Of a stretch of DNA of 36,537 bases, positions 25,501-32,997 are shown piece by piece. The notes under the pieces were generated by a model, which saw only the letters and a list, made by a program, of their open reading frames with translations, was not told where the DNA came from and did no database searches. Both the position numbers and the translations under genes were made by a program. Within the stretch, counting starts at the first letter, position 1; the number at the start of each line of letters is the position of its first letter. This stretch comes from a virus, in IMG/VR virus record IMGVR_UViG_3300042691_011145, positions 1 to 36,537 of that record; one strand, written 5' to 3'.

Positions 25501-28500
25501 ACCATCTGGGTTTTTAAATCCAAAGGCTTCGTTTTTTAATGTATCAAAAGCTTCAGCTTCTTCTTTTTCCATTTGAGCTTTTGCAGCATTTTCTCTGTCA
25601 GCTATCTCTCTCGCTTTTTCAGCTTTCTTTCTCTCTTCTGGTGATAGTTTTGCTAATCTTTCCTCAGCGTCTTTTTCAAATTTAGATTCTTTTTCCTTTT
25701 CTGCTTTTTCTTTTTTTTCTTTCTCCTCAGCTTTATCCGCATCTGATTTAAATTCTCCTGCTTTTATTGCCTGTGGATTTTGAGCTCTATCTTGTGGTGA
25801 TGGTGCGGGTGGTTTTTGTTGACCTTTTTTGCCAGGTTCTTTTCCTGCACCAGCTGCTGCCGGTTGTCCGGCAGCAGGAGCTGCTCCAGCGGCTGCAGAT
25901 GCGCCCGGTGCTGCAGGTTTAGGTGCGGCTCCTGCACCTTTTTCTTTTCTGTTTTCTTCTTCAGCTTCGGCAGGTGTTAGTGGTCTAATTTTACCATCTT
26001 CACTTTTGTGAGTTATAGGGCCAGATTTATCTTTTGCATATCTACCATAACCACGATATACTAAACCCATTTTTTCCGCTTCTGAGGGTTCTTTTTCTTT
26101 TTTAGGTTTTCCACCCTCCTCATCCGCTTCATCAATAGAATGCGTATCTATGTATTCTTGAACTTCTTCTTGTATTATATTGAATAAAAATGGTACTAAA
26201 GGAGAATCATTATCATTAAAAACATGATACCTAGCTATCGGATTATAAATTTCTGAATCTTCTTTTAACGATTGAATTTTTCTAGTGTCTTTTGTATTAA
26301 CAGATTTTATTTCTTCTGCTACGACCGATTCTCCGAAATAATCGGAAGCCCATTCATTAAAGATAGTTTCATCTACCAAAGAAATATTTTCATTAACCGA
26401 TTTTTTTTCTTTTGAATTTAGTTTCTTTCTCATATTTTTTACACGTTTTGGGTTAGGTGCGCCATTTATATATCCGGCCGGCGATGTTAACCCAGTAAAT
26501 ACTCCACCCGGAAAATTCTCATTTTTGGTTTTCAATGCTTTTTTAATTTCATCCTCTGCTGCTCTTCTTACTTTACTACCTTTTTTATATTTTAATGCAC
26601 TGCTAACATAAATTTTATTACCAGTCTCTGGATTTTTTATTTTAGTTTTTAGTACATCCTTTAATTTTTTACGAGTATCTTTATCTAAACTTACCGATTT
26701 TTCTTTTTTATCTTTCTTACCGGTGTCAGTTTTTTTAGTTATTGCTTTTGCTGTTTTTTTTTGTTTTTCAATTTTTTCTATTTCTACTTTAGCTTCTTCT
26801 GCTTTGGTGGTTTTTTTAACTATTTTATTATATATGTCTTTGTTAAATTTACCATATACTTGTGTAAATATATCTCTTTTTTCACTATCTGATAAAAATT
26901 CATTACCGAACGTAGCACGTAATTGTGTTCCACTTATATTACCACCATTAACTTTGAGTTGCATTTCAGGTGCTATTATATAATAACCTTCTTCTTTATA
27001 ATTTTTATGTGTTCCTTTAGGCGTTTTATCATAATTTTTAAAGTATTTACCACCTTTGTCTAATCGTTCTGCATCTTTCTGACTAACAGCCGTGACATAT
27101 GCCGTGTCTTTGCCCGCACCTTTTAATACTTCTACGGGCTGATATGGATTTTTAACTTGAACAACATGGTCTTTCGGTACATCAAACATAGATGTAATTA
27201 TTTCCTGTTTTTCACTAAATTTAAATGGTGAACGGACTTCATCTGTTACATCTGATGACGCTATATACACATTATCTTTTCCAAATCTTTTGACAAGTTC
27301 TTGATAAACACTATAGTGACCTGCATGAAATGGTTGAAATCTTCCAGCAAATACTGCTATAGTTCTCTTTGGTTGCTTTTCTGCTTTTTTCTTTTCGTCT
27401 TTTTTTGCTTCTTTTTTATATTTTTCTTTTGGCTTTGCTTCTGGTTTTTCGTCTTTTGGTTTGTCAAATTTGAAAGTACCATTTATTTGATTAATAGGAG
27501 CAAATGCACCTGTAAACTTATATGGCTTTCCCTTATACATAAAAACCACACCTTCGGAAGGAACTACATTGTCCATTCCAATTTCTTTCAGCCTATCAAG
27601 TTCTTTACGTAATTTTGCTAATTTAGCAGGATCTTTACTATCCTTTATTGCTTTTATAGCTGTAGCTACATCTTTTTTTACCTGTTTAGATGTTTCGGGG
27701 TTATTGGATGCAACAAAATTAGTAGCTCTTTTTAAAGTCTGTGCTCCAGCTTTTAAGAATGTATTCTCAATAGGTCTTATCATTGACTTTTGAGACTTTT
27801 CTAAAGAAGATTTTTCGTAGTTTCTAAACCATGCTTTTTTCTTATCGTCTTGAAATCCATTTACACCAAATCCTTTATCACCATCTGCCCACCTTTTAAT
27901 AAGTCCACTCTTTTCAGATTTTGTAAATTTAAAGCCGGATTTTTTTTCTTCTTTTGAAATTTCACGTTCCCACCATTTTTTTCTATAATCTGACAATTTT
28001 GACTTATCAGATAAACCAAATTCTTTTGCCGATTTATCTAAATTAGAATTATACTCTCGTGCTTTTTTCTTGTTCTCTTGCTCATCGGCACTACTAAATA
28101 CAATAGATTGTGCACCAGCTATGCCAAATGTTTTTTGTCTATCTGCTCCTACCTTTTTTACTGCTTCTCCAAAATCTCTACCCTCTTGTGCATTACGACC
28201 AGTTTCATTACCATCTTTATCGTAAGATATAGTACCATGCATTACAAGTACACTCTTTCCATATGGTATTACATTCTGAGTATCTGGTAGAATTACTTCC
28301 AAACTCATAAACTTAGACCCATTTCCAAACATTTTTTTAACTTGTTCTGAGCTAAGTTTTTGTACAGCTGCTTCAAGGTCTTCTGCTGCACCTGTAAACG
28401 CTTTTTCTATACCACCACGACCAGCAAATTGCTTTCCTATTCCATCCCTGTCTAATGCATTTTCTCCACGATTTCGGACATGACCTTTATTCCTAGCAAA

Positions 28501-28713
28501 TACGATTTTACCATCTTTAACGCTAAAAGCGATATTTTGTCCATCTAATTTTTCAGTAACAGGTGCTTCTTTATCCAAACCACCAATAAGACCTCGGTTA
28601 ATCATTTCTTTCATGTCACCAAAAGTCAAATCTGCATCCTCAAATGGATGGGCTAAGTGGCCTGCGGCTCCTCCTTCGTTTAACAGCATAATTTCTTCAT
28701 TTTTGAAATCCAT
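22576..28713 (-). CDS. Giant multi-enzyme protein: KxDG ligase-like + HxGH NMNAT-like + HExxH metallopeptidase-like
   Basis: 2045 residues from ATG 28713; ATG 28689 (MLLNEGGAAGH) is an attractive alternative start. Residues ~14-410 resemble a covalent nucleotidyltransferase of the RNA/DNA ligase class: EKLDGQN with candidate Lys55, ARNKGH (73-78), FMSLEVILP (135-143), SEGVVFMYKG (386-395) and KF at 399-400. Residues ~450-625 form an NMN-adenylyltransferase-like domain: AGRFQPFHAGH (456-466) and ISGTQLR (593-599). A Lys/Glu- and Ala/Pro-rich region follows (~630-1500). Residues ~1600-1720 look like a zinc metallopeptidase: HEMVH (1674-1678), with E1699 or E1701 as third ligand. Several (L/I)-x-E sites lie between domains. 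Role unknown; RNA/NAD-related repair or an ejected head protein are possibilities. Confidence 0.85.
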   Translation of the reverse strand: MDFKNEEIMLLNEGGAAGHLAHPFEDADLTFGDMKEMINRGLIGGLDKEAPVTEKLDGQNIAFSVKDGKIVFARNKGHVRNRGENALDRDGIGKQFAGRGGIEKAFTGAAEDLEAAVQKLSSEQVKKMFGNGSKFMSLEVILPDTQNVIPYGKSVLVMHGTISYDKDGNETGRNAQEGRDFGEAVKKVGADRQKTFGIAGAQSIVFSSADEQENKKKAREYNSNLDKSAKEFGLSDKSKLSDYRKKWWEREISKEEKKSGFKFTKSEKSGLIKRWADGDKGFGVNGFQDDKKKAWFRNYEKSSLEKSQKSMIRPIENTFLKAGAQTLKRATNFVASNNPETSKQVKKDVATAIKAIKDSKDPAKLAKLRKELDRLKEIGMDNVVPSEGVVFMYKGKPYKFTGAFAPINQINGTFKFDKPKDEKPEAKPKEKYKKEAKKDEKKKAEKQPKRTIAVFAGRFQPFHAGHYSVYQELVKRFGKDNVYIASSDVTDEVRSPFKFSEKQEIITSMFDVPKDHVVQVKNPYQPVEVLKGAGKDTAYVTAVSQKDAERLDKGGKYFKNYDKTPKGTHKNYKEEGYYIIAPEMQLKVNGGNISGTQLRATFGNEFLSDSEKRDIFTQVYGKFNKDIYNKIVKKTTKAEEAKVEIEKIEKQKKTAKAITKKTDTGKKDKKEKSVSLDKDTRKKLKDVLKTKIKNPETGNKIYVSSALKYKKGSKVRRAAEDEIKKALKTKNENFPGGVFTGLTSPAGYINGAPNPKRVKNMRKKLNSKEKKSVNENISLVDETIFNEWASDYFGESVVAEEIKSVNTKDTRKIQSLKEDSEIYNPIARYHVFNDNDSPLVPFLFNIIQEEVQEYIDTHSIDEADEEGGKPKKEKEPSEAEKMGLVYRGYGRYAKDKSGPITHKSEDGKIRPLTPAEAEEENRKEKGAGAAPKPAAPGASAAAGAAPAAGQPAAAGAGKEPGKKGQQKPPAPSPQDRAQNPQAIKAGEFKSDADKAEEKEKKEKAEKEKESKFEKDAEERLAKLSPEERKKAEKAREIADRENAAKAQMEKEEAEAFDTLKNEAFGFKNPDGTKKSKSNIARAIFGNATRLVTRAVSHTLGGVANVLTLGLVKGFNPKNVGKLADKMAAGITKFVTNQDNAMVKFAKAFPHNVAHTVHHIVDTVKRTGSAVNNLAHLRHPLSQKRTWKDSQGKEHSEHVTRGDFQEEVVVRDPKTGKPERNMFGMPKKVWVDKEQPKEPDRNDPKFKNDKQYEKETKKYEKEKAKHDFYQSEIEVPNDHFDSHKPESSDNPRTKKVKAKDDVIKEHEANKKACVSMMKMAAMSVAAAYGGPFLKGLMTKVGGSTAASATTSTLAKGAQALSDAAHNGMQWLSTQGKIGEMTAQGLAAAGKGAAAAGKVAGHAAAEVGHHVLHVGEKIGHTAASVAHAPTEALHYAFDAMGLHGKIVNGISYFGGEMIGHGTLESLGLHAPDAEKIGGGAIGMHSLLGAISESERAEYKMMSEHFNYLNKTILVEGKKVGEEDMKKASRNSLASAMLIASKAAPKIEKYEMTEEQYAEMLEKAVMFKKLKEGSDREQEIDKTKDAAADMAKSFSKMLKEDASEAQSHSRLKLVKEFVEWCSERLKLKERPRVKILSNKSLPEAEQPSLGGYIPHIKEIYVVMEGRLIADVLRTIAHEMVHHKQYEMNLIKNIENDGKTGSEIENKANSVAGILLREYGKLQKKIYTESTQKKNSNDKVKSSEEHYVPTTGIFSRNLTPQQKIDKLNPARAIQKAKIWHKTFAHHNPETGEVESKNMSEAIVDDTIDSTFAKMKEKIKASYPSLQSIKYDTHDKTYTFIFNSEKEANTFRTKFKGTKSQIAQFDKIDYEPKQSPNTFFVKFKTQFKEDINLPVNVGDTVLMGKFKNKKVKVKDIGKDHHDMPTINGRPAATFRTKKESLNEVSALAGSDAQPDGAFLPKGKTRILGRNDNVNKTDKWFTNGGYTQTDFPTADAIFGDEDAELVTVWYSHENVPRQEEKLKTDFIKETLNTNKEYEKYTNKLLEIIRKK

Positions 28714-28718
28714 ACTGA

Positions 28719-28726
28719 TAAATATA
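28719..28726 (-). promoter_or_regulatory. TATATTTA box before the giant gene
   Basis: Sense TATATTTATCAGT directly before ATG 28713. If this is a -7/-10 element, the transcript would begin near that ATG, which favours use of ATG 28689. Confidence 0.4.
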
Positions 28727-28741
28727 ATAAACTATTTGTTT

Positions 28742-29824
28742 TTACTTAACGTGTTCTATAAAGTTCAAAGCAGATTCTATTACATCATCCATGTCATAAT
28801 ACTTATACTCCGCTAACCTTCCTCCAAAATATACATTGGACAGTTTATCAGCATCACTCTTATATTTTTTGTATTTTTCGTTGTTTTCTAAATCATTTAC
28901 AGGGTAATAGGGGTCGCTTACATTTACTTTATATTCAACAGGATATTCGTAAGTTACCCACGTTACATCGGATGTAACGAATTCAAAATGTTTGTGCTCT
29001 ACTACTCTGGTATATGGTATATCTTTGTTAGTGTAATTTACAATAGCACATCCTTGAAAATTGTCCGTGTATTTTTTTTCATGCGTAAATTCAACTGTTT
29101 TGTATTCTAATTGACCATATTTGTAATCAAAGAATTTATCAATAGGGCCGGTGTAAATTAAATTCTTATAACTCGGTAATTTGTTTGTAAAAAAATCTGT
29201 GTTTAGTTTTACCTCAATACCATCTAACAATTTTTCAAATATTTGAGTATACCCTCCTACTGGTATTCCTTGATACTTATCATTAAAGTAATTATTGTTA
29301 TATGTAAATCTTACAGGTAATCTGTTTATAATTTCTTTTGGTAAATCCTTTGCTTCCTTTCTCCATTGCTTTTCAGTATATCCTTTTATTAATTTATCAT
29401 ATACTTCTTTTCCAACTAGTTTTAATGCCTGTTCTTCTAAATTTTTAGGATTCTCTACATTCAGTTTTTGTTTTGAAATGATATCCATAGCCTCTTGTGG
29501 TGTTGTAACACCCCAAAGTTGATTAAATGTCCACATATTAAATGGTAATGAGTATAACTTACCATCATAATTAGCTATGGGATTTAATATAAAATTATTA
29601 AACTCTACAAATTGATTTATCCATTTCCAAACTTTTTCATTTGAAGTATGAAATATATGGGGGCCGTAATAGTGAACATTTATACCATCTCTATTTAATG
29701 TATAACAATTTCCACCAATATGGTTACGCTTTTCTATAACACAAACATTATATCCTTCTTTTTTTAGTTCATGTGCACATATTGAACCAAAAAATCCTGA
29801 CCCTACTATTAGATAGTCATACAT
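28742..29824 (-). CDS. glf: UDP-galactopyranose mutase
   Basis: 360 residues, ATG at 29824, 4 bases after the fucose synthase stop. The FAD-binding Rossmann start has GSGFFG (8-13), VCVIEKRNHIGGNCYT (27-42) and then HYYGPHIFHTSNEKVW. This flavoenzyme converts UDP-Galp to UDP-Galf, the donor for galactofuranose in bacterial surface glycans. Length is typical (~365). It is the last gene of the glycan cassette. No obvious dedicated galactofuranosyltransferase is visible, so one of the neighbours, an enzyme outside the window or the host may use the product. Confidence 0.93.
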   Translation of the reverse strand: MYDYLIVGSGFFGSICAHELKKEGYNVCVIEKRNHIGGNCYTLNRDGINVHYYGPHIFHTSNEKVWKWINQFVEFNNFILNPIANYDGKLYSLPFNMWTFNQLWGVTTPQEAMDIISKQKLNVENPKNLEEQALKLVGKEVYDKLIKGYTEKQWRKEAKDLPKEIINRLPVRFTYNNNYFNDKYQGIPVGGYTQIFEKLLDGIEVKLNTDFFTNKLPSYKNLIYTGPIDKFFDYKYGQLEYKTVEFTHEKKYTDNFQGCAIVNYTNKDIPYTRVVEHKHFEFVTSDVTWVTYEYPVEYKVNVSDPYYPVNDLENNEKYKKYKSDADKLSNVYFGGRLAEYKYYDMDDVIESALNFIEHVK

Positions 29825-29828
29825 AAAT

Positions 29829-30728
29829 CTATTTTCTTAAAGTGTTATAGTTTTCGTTAAACCACTTTATAGTTTTTTCCAATCCATCTTCTATTCTAGT
29901 AAATTTATAATCACCTATTATACTTAACAATTTTTTATTATCCGATGGTTTTCTAAGTTGTCCATCTGGTTTGTCTGTTCTGTATATTATCTCACCTTTA
30001 TAGTTCATGCATTCGGTTATGATATTTACTATATAAGAAATGGGATACTCTACTGAATTTGATATAACCACAGGCGTTGTATCTGTATAATTATCTATTA
30101 ATAAATTTGTTATTTCTGCTACATCTTTTGAGTAAACGAATTCTCGCATAGGTGTTCCAGTTCCCCATATTTCTAATGGCGTTTCATTTATTTTGGATAA
30201 ATAACATTTATGTATTAACATTGGTATTACATGACCATTTTCTAAATGAAAATTATCATTTTCACCATATAAATTACAAGGTATTACTGAAAAATATTTA
30301 GTACCATATTGTTGATTGTATGCTTGTATTTGAACATCTGCCATTCTCTTAGCATAAGAATATCCAAAATTTGATGTATGTGGTGGGCCCAAATGAATTT
30401 TAGTTTCATCTATGGGATATTCAATTTCATTGGGAAAAATACAAGTTGACAAAAAACAAACCATTTTCTTGACATTGTTTTGATAGCAAGCATCTATTAC
30501 ATTTGTGTTAATTAAAAAATTATCATTAAAAAAGTTTACTGGATATTTTATATTAGCTAATATTCCACCAACTTTTGCAGCGGTATGAATTACTACATCT
30601 GGTTGATGTTTTTGCATTATACTAAAAGTATTTTCTTTTACTCTTAAATCAATTGATGAATTGACTTTAATTGCATTTTCAAATTTTGAACCTACTAATC
30701 CGGTTCCTCCTGTTACTAGTTTTTTCAT
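29829..30728 (-). CDS. fcl: GDP-L-fucose synthase
   Basis: 299 residues, ATG at 30728. Extended SDR with GGTGLVG (7-13), AAKVGGILAN (50-59), STCIFP (94-99) and the catalytic YSYAK (123-127), then PCNLYGENDNF. It performs epimerisation and reduction of GDP-4-keto-6-deoxymannose to GDP-L-fucose. The preceding enzyme, GDP-mannose dehydratase, is not in this window and must come from elsewhere in the phage or the host. Two fucosyltransferase-family genes (GT11, GT10-like) lie upstream in the same cassette, so donor and users are encoded together. Confidence 0.92.
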   Translation of the reverse strand: MKKLVTGGTGLVGSKFENAIKVNSSIDLRVKENTFSIMQKHQPDVVIHTAAKVGGILANIKYPVNFFNDNFLINTNVIDACYQNNVKKMVCFLSTCIFPNEIEYPIDETKIHLGPPHTSNFGYSYAKRMADVQIQAYNQQYGTKYFSVIPCNLYGENDNFHLENGHVIPMLIHKCYLSKINETPLEIWGTGTPMREFVYSKDVAEITNLLIDNYTDTTPVVISNSVEYPISYIVNIITECMNYKGEIIYRTDKPDGQLRKPSDNKKLLSIIGDYKFTRIEDGLEKTIKWFNENYNTLRK

Positions 30729-30729
30729 T

Positions 30730-31497
30730 TTAGATTATAATAAAATTTTTACCATATATGTCATAGAAATCTTTAAACCCATCGGGACCAAACCACAAGT
30801 TTGGTGCGAATATTTTTTTATTTTTATGGTTAGATAACCAAGCTCCCCACCAACTAAATGTACTGTTAGCTATTATATGATGATGGCATTTTGATATCAT
30901 ACACATATCCACTTCTAAATCATTACTGAAATAGTCAATGTTTTCAGCTTTTATGTTTTGTTTACACCACTCTATGTCATTTGAAAAACATAAAAATTGT
31001 ACATCATCAAAATAATTCATAGCAATATTGTAGTAATCCAAACTACACAAGGGATGTATTTTTGGATATGCCATATAATCACCTCTTCTGACATGAATTG
31101 ATACAAGAGTTTTATTTTCATATTTTTTTAGTTTATCTAAAACATTATCTTGTATATGGTTTTTGAATGTAAATTCTTTTCTTATTATATCTTCGCAATG
31201 TGTAAAATATTTTTCTGTTTGAAAGTATCCTGCAAAATTAGTATCTTCTTTTATGTCAAAAACTTTTTCGTCAAAATGAAAATGTTTTTCGCAATATGTT
31301 TGCTTATACTTAAATTCGTCAACAAATACATATTCGTTCATATCAAAAAAATCAAATAAATAAGATTGCTTTCTCATTTGATTTTCAAAAAGTATATCGC
31401 ATCCTAATTTATATTTCACCCCAACCAATTGTGCATATTGAAACATTTGATTACCCAATTGTCCTGCTTTTCCTATTACATCGTGTGTTATGTTCAT
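30730..31497 (-). CDS. GT11 alpha-1,2-fucosyltransferase-like enzyme
   Basis: 255 residues. The ATG at 31497 overlaps the GT25 stop (ATGA). GT11 motifs are GQLGNQMFQYA (12-22), SIHVRRGDY (133-141, the GDP-fucose binding motif) and HHIIANSTFSWWGAWL (206-221). GT11 enzymes usually add alpha-1,2-fucose to galactose. Length is slightly short but all motifs are present. No membrane segment, so it is probably cytoplasmic and would act on phage proteins before assembly or on lipid-linked host glycans. Confidence 0.9.
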   Translation of the reverse strand: MNITHDVIGKAGQLGNQMFQYAQLVGVKYKLGCDILFENQMRKQSYLFDFFDMNEYVFVDEFKYKQTYCEKHFHFDEKVFDIKEDTNFAGYFQTEKYFTHCEDIIRKEFTFKNHIQDNVLDKLKKYENKTLVSIHVRRGDYMAYPKIHPLCSLDYYNIAMNYFDDVQFLCFSNDIEWCKQNIKAENIDYFSNDLEVDMCMISKCHHHIIANSTFSWWGAWLSNHKNKKIFAPNLWFGPDGFKDFYDIYGKNFIII

Positions 31498-32183
31498 AAC
31501 TTCATATTTGAATTATATCTACCATCTATAGATGGTTTATAGTCTACTACTCTATCTTCTAAATTTGAAAAACTTTTTCTTTGCCATGCTAAGTTTTTTA
31601 AGCACATATAAATTTTATTATCTTGAGATTCTTCTGATAAAGATGCTACATATCCATCAAAAAATGGAAATGCTTTAAAGTTTATGTTCAATAATGTATC
31701 GTAAAATGTATGATTAACTGCATAAGCATGTGTAGTTAATGAACCCAAAGATTTTCCTATGTATTCTGTTTCTTTTTTATACGCCAATGGATTAGTACCT
31801 ATATAAAACATATTCCAATCAAACTTTTTTAAGTCATTTAAAGCATGATTTAATTCTTTTAAAATACCTGTGTGGAATACGACATCATCTTCAAATACTA
31901 AAACATTTTCATATCCCATTATTTTTGCTCTTAAAATTACATTTATATGAGATAACGTACATGATTTTGTAAACCTAGCATATTTTGGCCTATCATCGTG
32001 ATATGCGTTACAACCATCCTTTACCAAGGATAAATTTTCTTGCTCAGTTAGAGTTATAGCTCTAAACCTTTCTGCTTTTATTCCGTATAAAGAAAATTGT
32101 TCCTCGATATCTATTTTTCTATCAATTCTACTTTCTAAATTTATATAGAATATTTTTTTAAAAAAATCAAATGGATTGTCCAT
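31494..32183 (-). CDS. GT25-family glycosyltransferase
   Basis: 229 residues, ATG at 32183, overlapping the GT10-like gene by 17 bases. YINLESRIDRK (13-23) is the GT25 N-terminal signature, followed by SCTLSHINV (74-82) and the donor/metal motif VFEDDV (96-101). GT25 contains bacterial LPS beta-galactosyltransferases, animal procollagen galactosyltransferases and a mimivirus collagen glucosyltransferase. The acceptor here cannot be read from sequence; a collagen-like protein is encoded in the same late region. The normal ~100-residue C-terminal part is present but weakly conserved. Confidence 0.85.
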   Translation of the reverse strand: MDNPFDFFKKIFYINLESRIDRKIDIEEQFSLYGIKAERFRAITLTEQENLSLVKDGCNAYHDDRPKYARFTKSCTLSHINVILRAKIMGYENVLVFEDDVVFHTGILKELNHALNDLKKFDWNMFYIGTNPLAYKKETEYIGKSLGSLTTHAYAVNHTFYDTLLNINFKAFPFFDGYVASLSEESQDNKIYMCLKNLAWQRKSFSNLEDRVVDYKPSIDGRYNSNMKL

Positions 32184-32997
32184 CCTTAAAATAATTTAAG
32201 TATACATAATCTTCAAATGTAGAAAATTGTTTTACTTTTTCAAAATTTTCTTTAACTGCTTCTATTTTTGAGTAATATAATTCTTCATTTATAGAACGAA
32301 TATCAAAATCTTCTTCCAAAAAGATTATACCATCTTTATTGAAAAAATCTGTTATTTTCTTGCTTCCTAAATAGATTGGTATCGTTCCTGTTGCAAAGCA
32401 ATCTAATACTTTTTCAGAGAATAATCCATCATATACTCCATTTTCAATGGCGACTGAAAACATATAATCCACTAATCCTTCTTCTTTATTAGTTATTCCC
32501 CTCCAATATCCACCATACATATCTATGTCATCTTTGAGTTTATCAGCCCATTTTAATCTAGTTATATGACCTTCGCACATTGTTTTAGCGGAAGTTATCA
32601 TTGATACTAATTTAGTTTTAGGATGAACTTGTTTGTCTTTAATCCATGTTCCTGTAGGTGGTGCAAATTTAAATTTTGGATGTAAAGACAATAATTCATA
32701 ATCATGTACAAAAAATGTATCAAAAATTTCCACATATTTTTCCCATTCATTTTTAACACCCTCGAATATATGCGGTATGATAGCTTTAGATTCGCAAATA
32801 GCTCCATATTTTTTTTTAGATAATGTATCGTTGATAACTGTTGGAATTGCGAAATTCATATAAAAAGAATCTTCATACAAATGTGTGTCACAATTCCATT
32901 TCCAATTAACATAAGATGGTACTTGACCATGCGTTGAATATCCTAAATTTCCTCCCCACATATGAGAAAAAGGGCTGCCGTATATATTAAATTCCAT
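32167..32997 (-). CDS. GT10-like (alpha-1,3-)fucosyltransferase
   Basis: I choose ATG 32997, which overlaps the upstream TGA (TGATG); the longer frame begins at a TTG 6 bases earlier. 276 residues. The C-terminal signature YMFSVAIENGVYDGLFSEKV (178-197), then CFATGTIPIYLGS (200-212), matches the GT10 donor-binding region (FxxxxEN ... EK ... AGxxPVYLG). The N-terminal half is divergent. GT10 enzymes transfer fucose to GlcNAc in Lewis-type glycans. A different GT-B family with the same C-terminal logic cannot be excluded. Confidence 0.72.
   Translation of the reverse strand: MEFNIYGSPFSHMWGGNLGYSTHGQVPSYVNWKWNCDTHLYEDSFYMNFAIPTVINDTLSKKKYGAICESKAIIPHIFEGVKNEWEKYVEIFDTFFVHDYELLSLHPKFKFAPPTGTWIKDKQVHPKTKLVSMITSAKTMCEGHITRLKWADKLKDDIDMYGGYWRGITNKEEGLVDYMFSVAIENGVYDGLFSEKVLDCFATGTIPIYLGSKKITDFFNKDGIIFLEEDFDIRSINEELYYSKIEAVKENFEKVKQFSTFEDYVYLNYFKDGQSI

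Noticed and set aside
26723-27612. Plus-strand Phe/Leu-rich frames looking like membrane proteins opposite the giant gene
   Set aside because: They are complements of Lys/Glu-rich codons (AAA/GAA reading as TTT/TTC) and lie wholly antisense to a well-supported gene.
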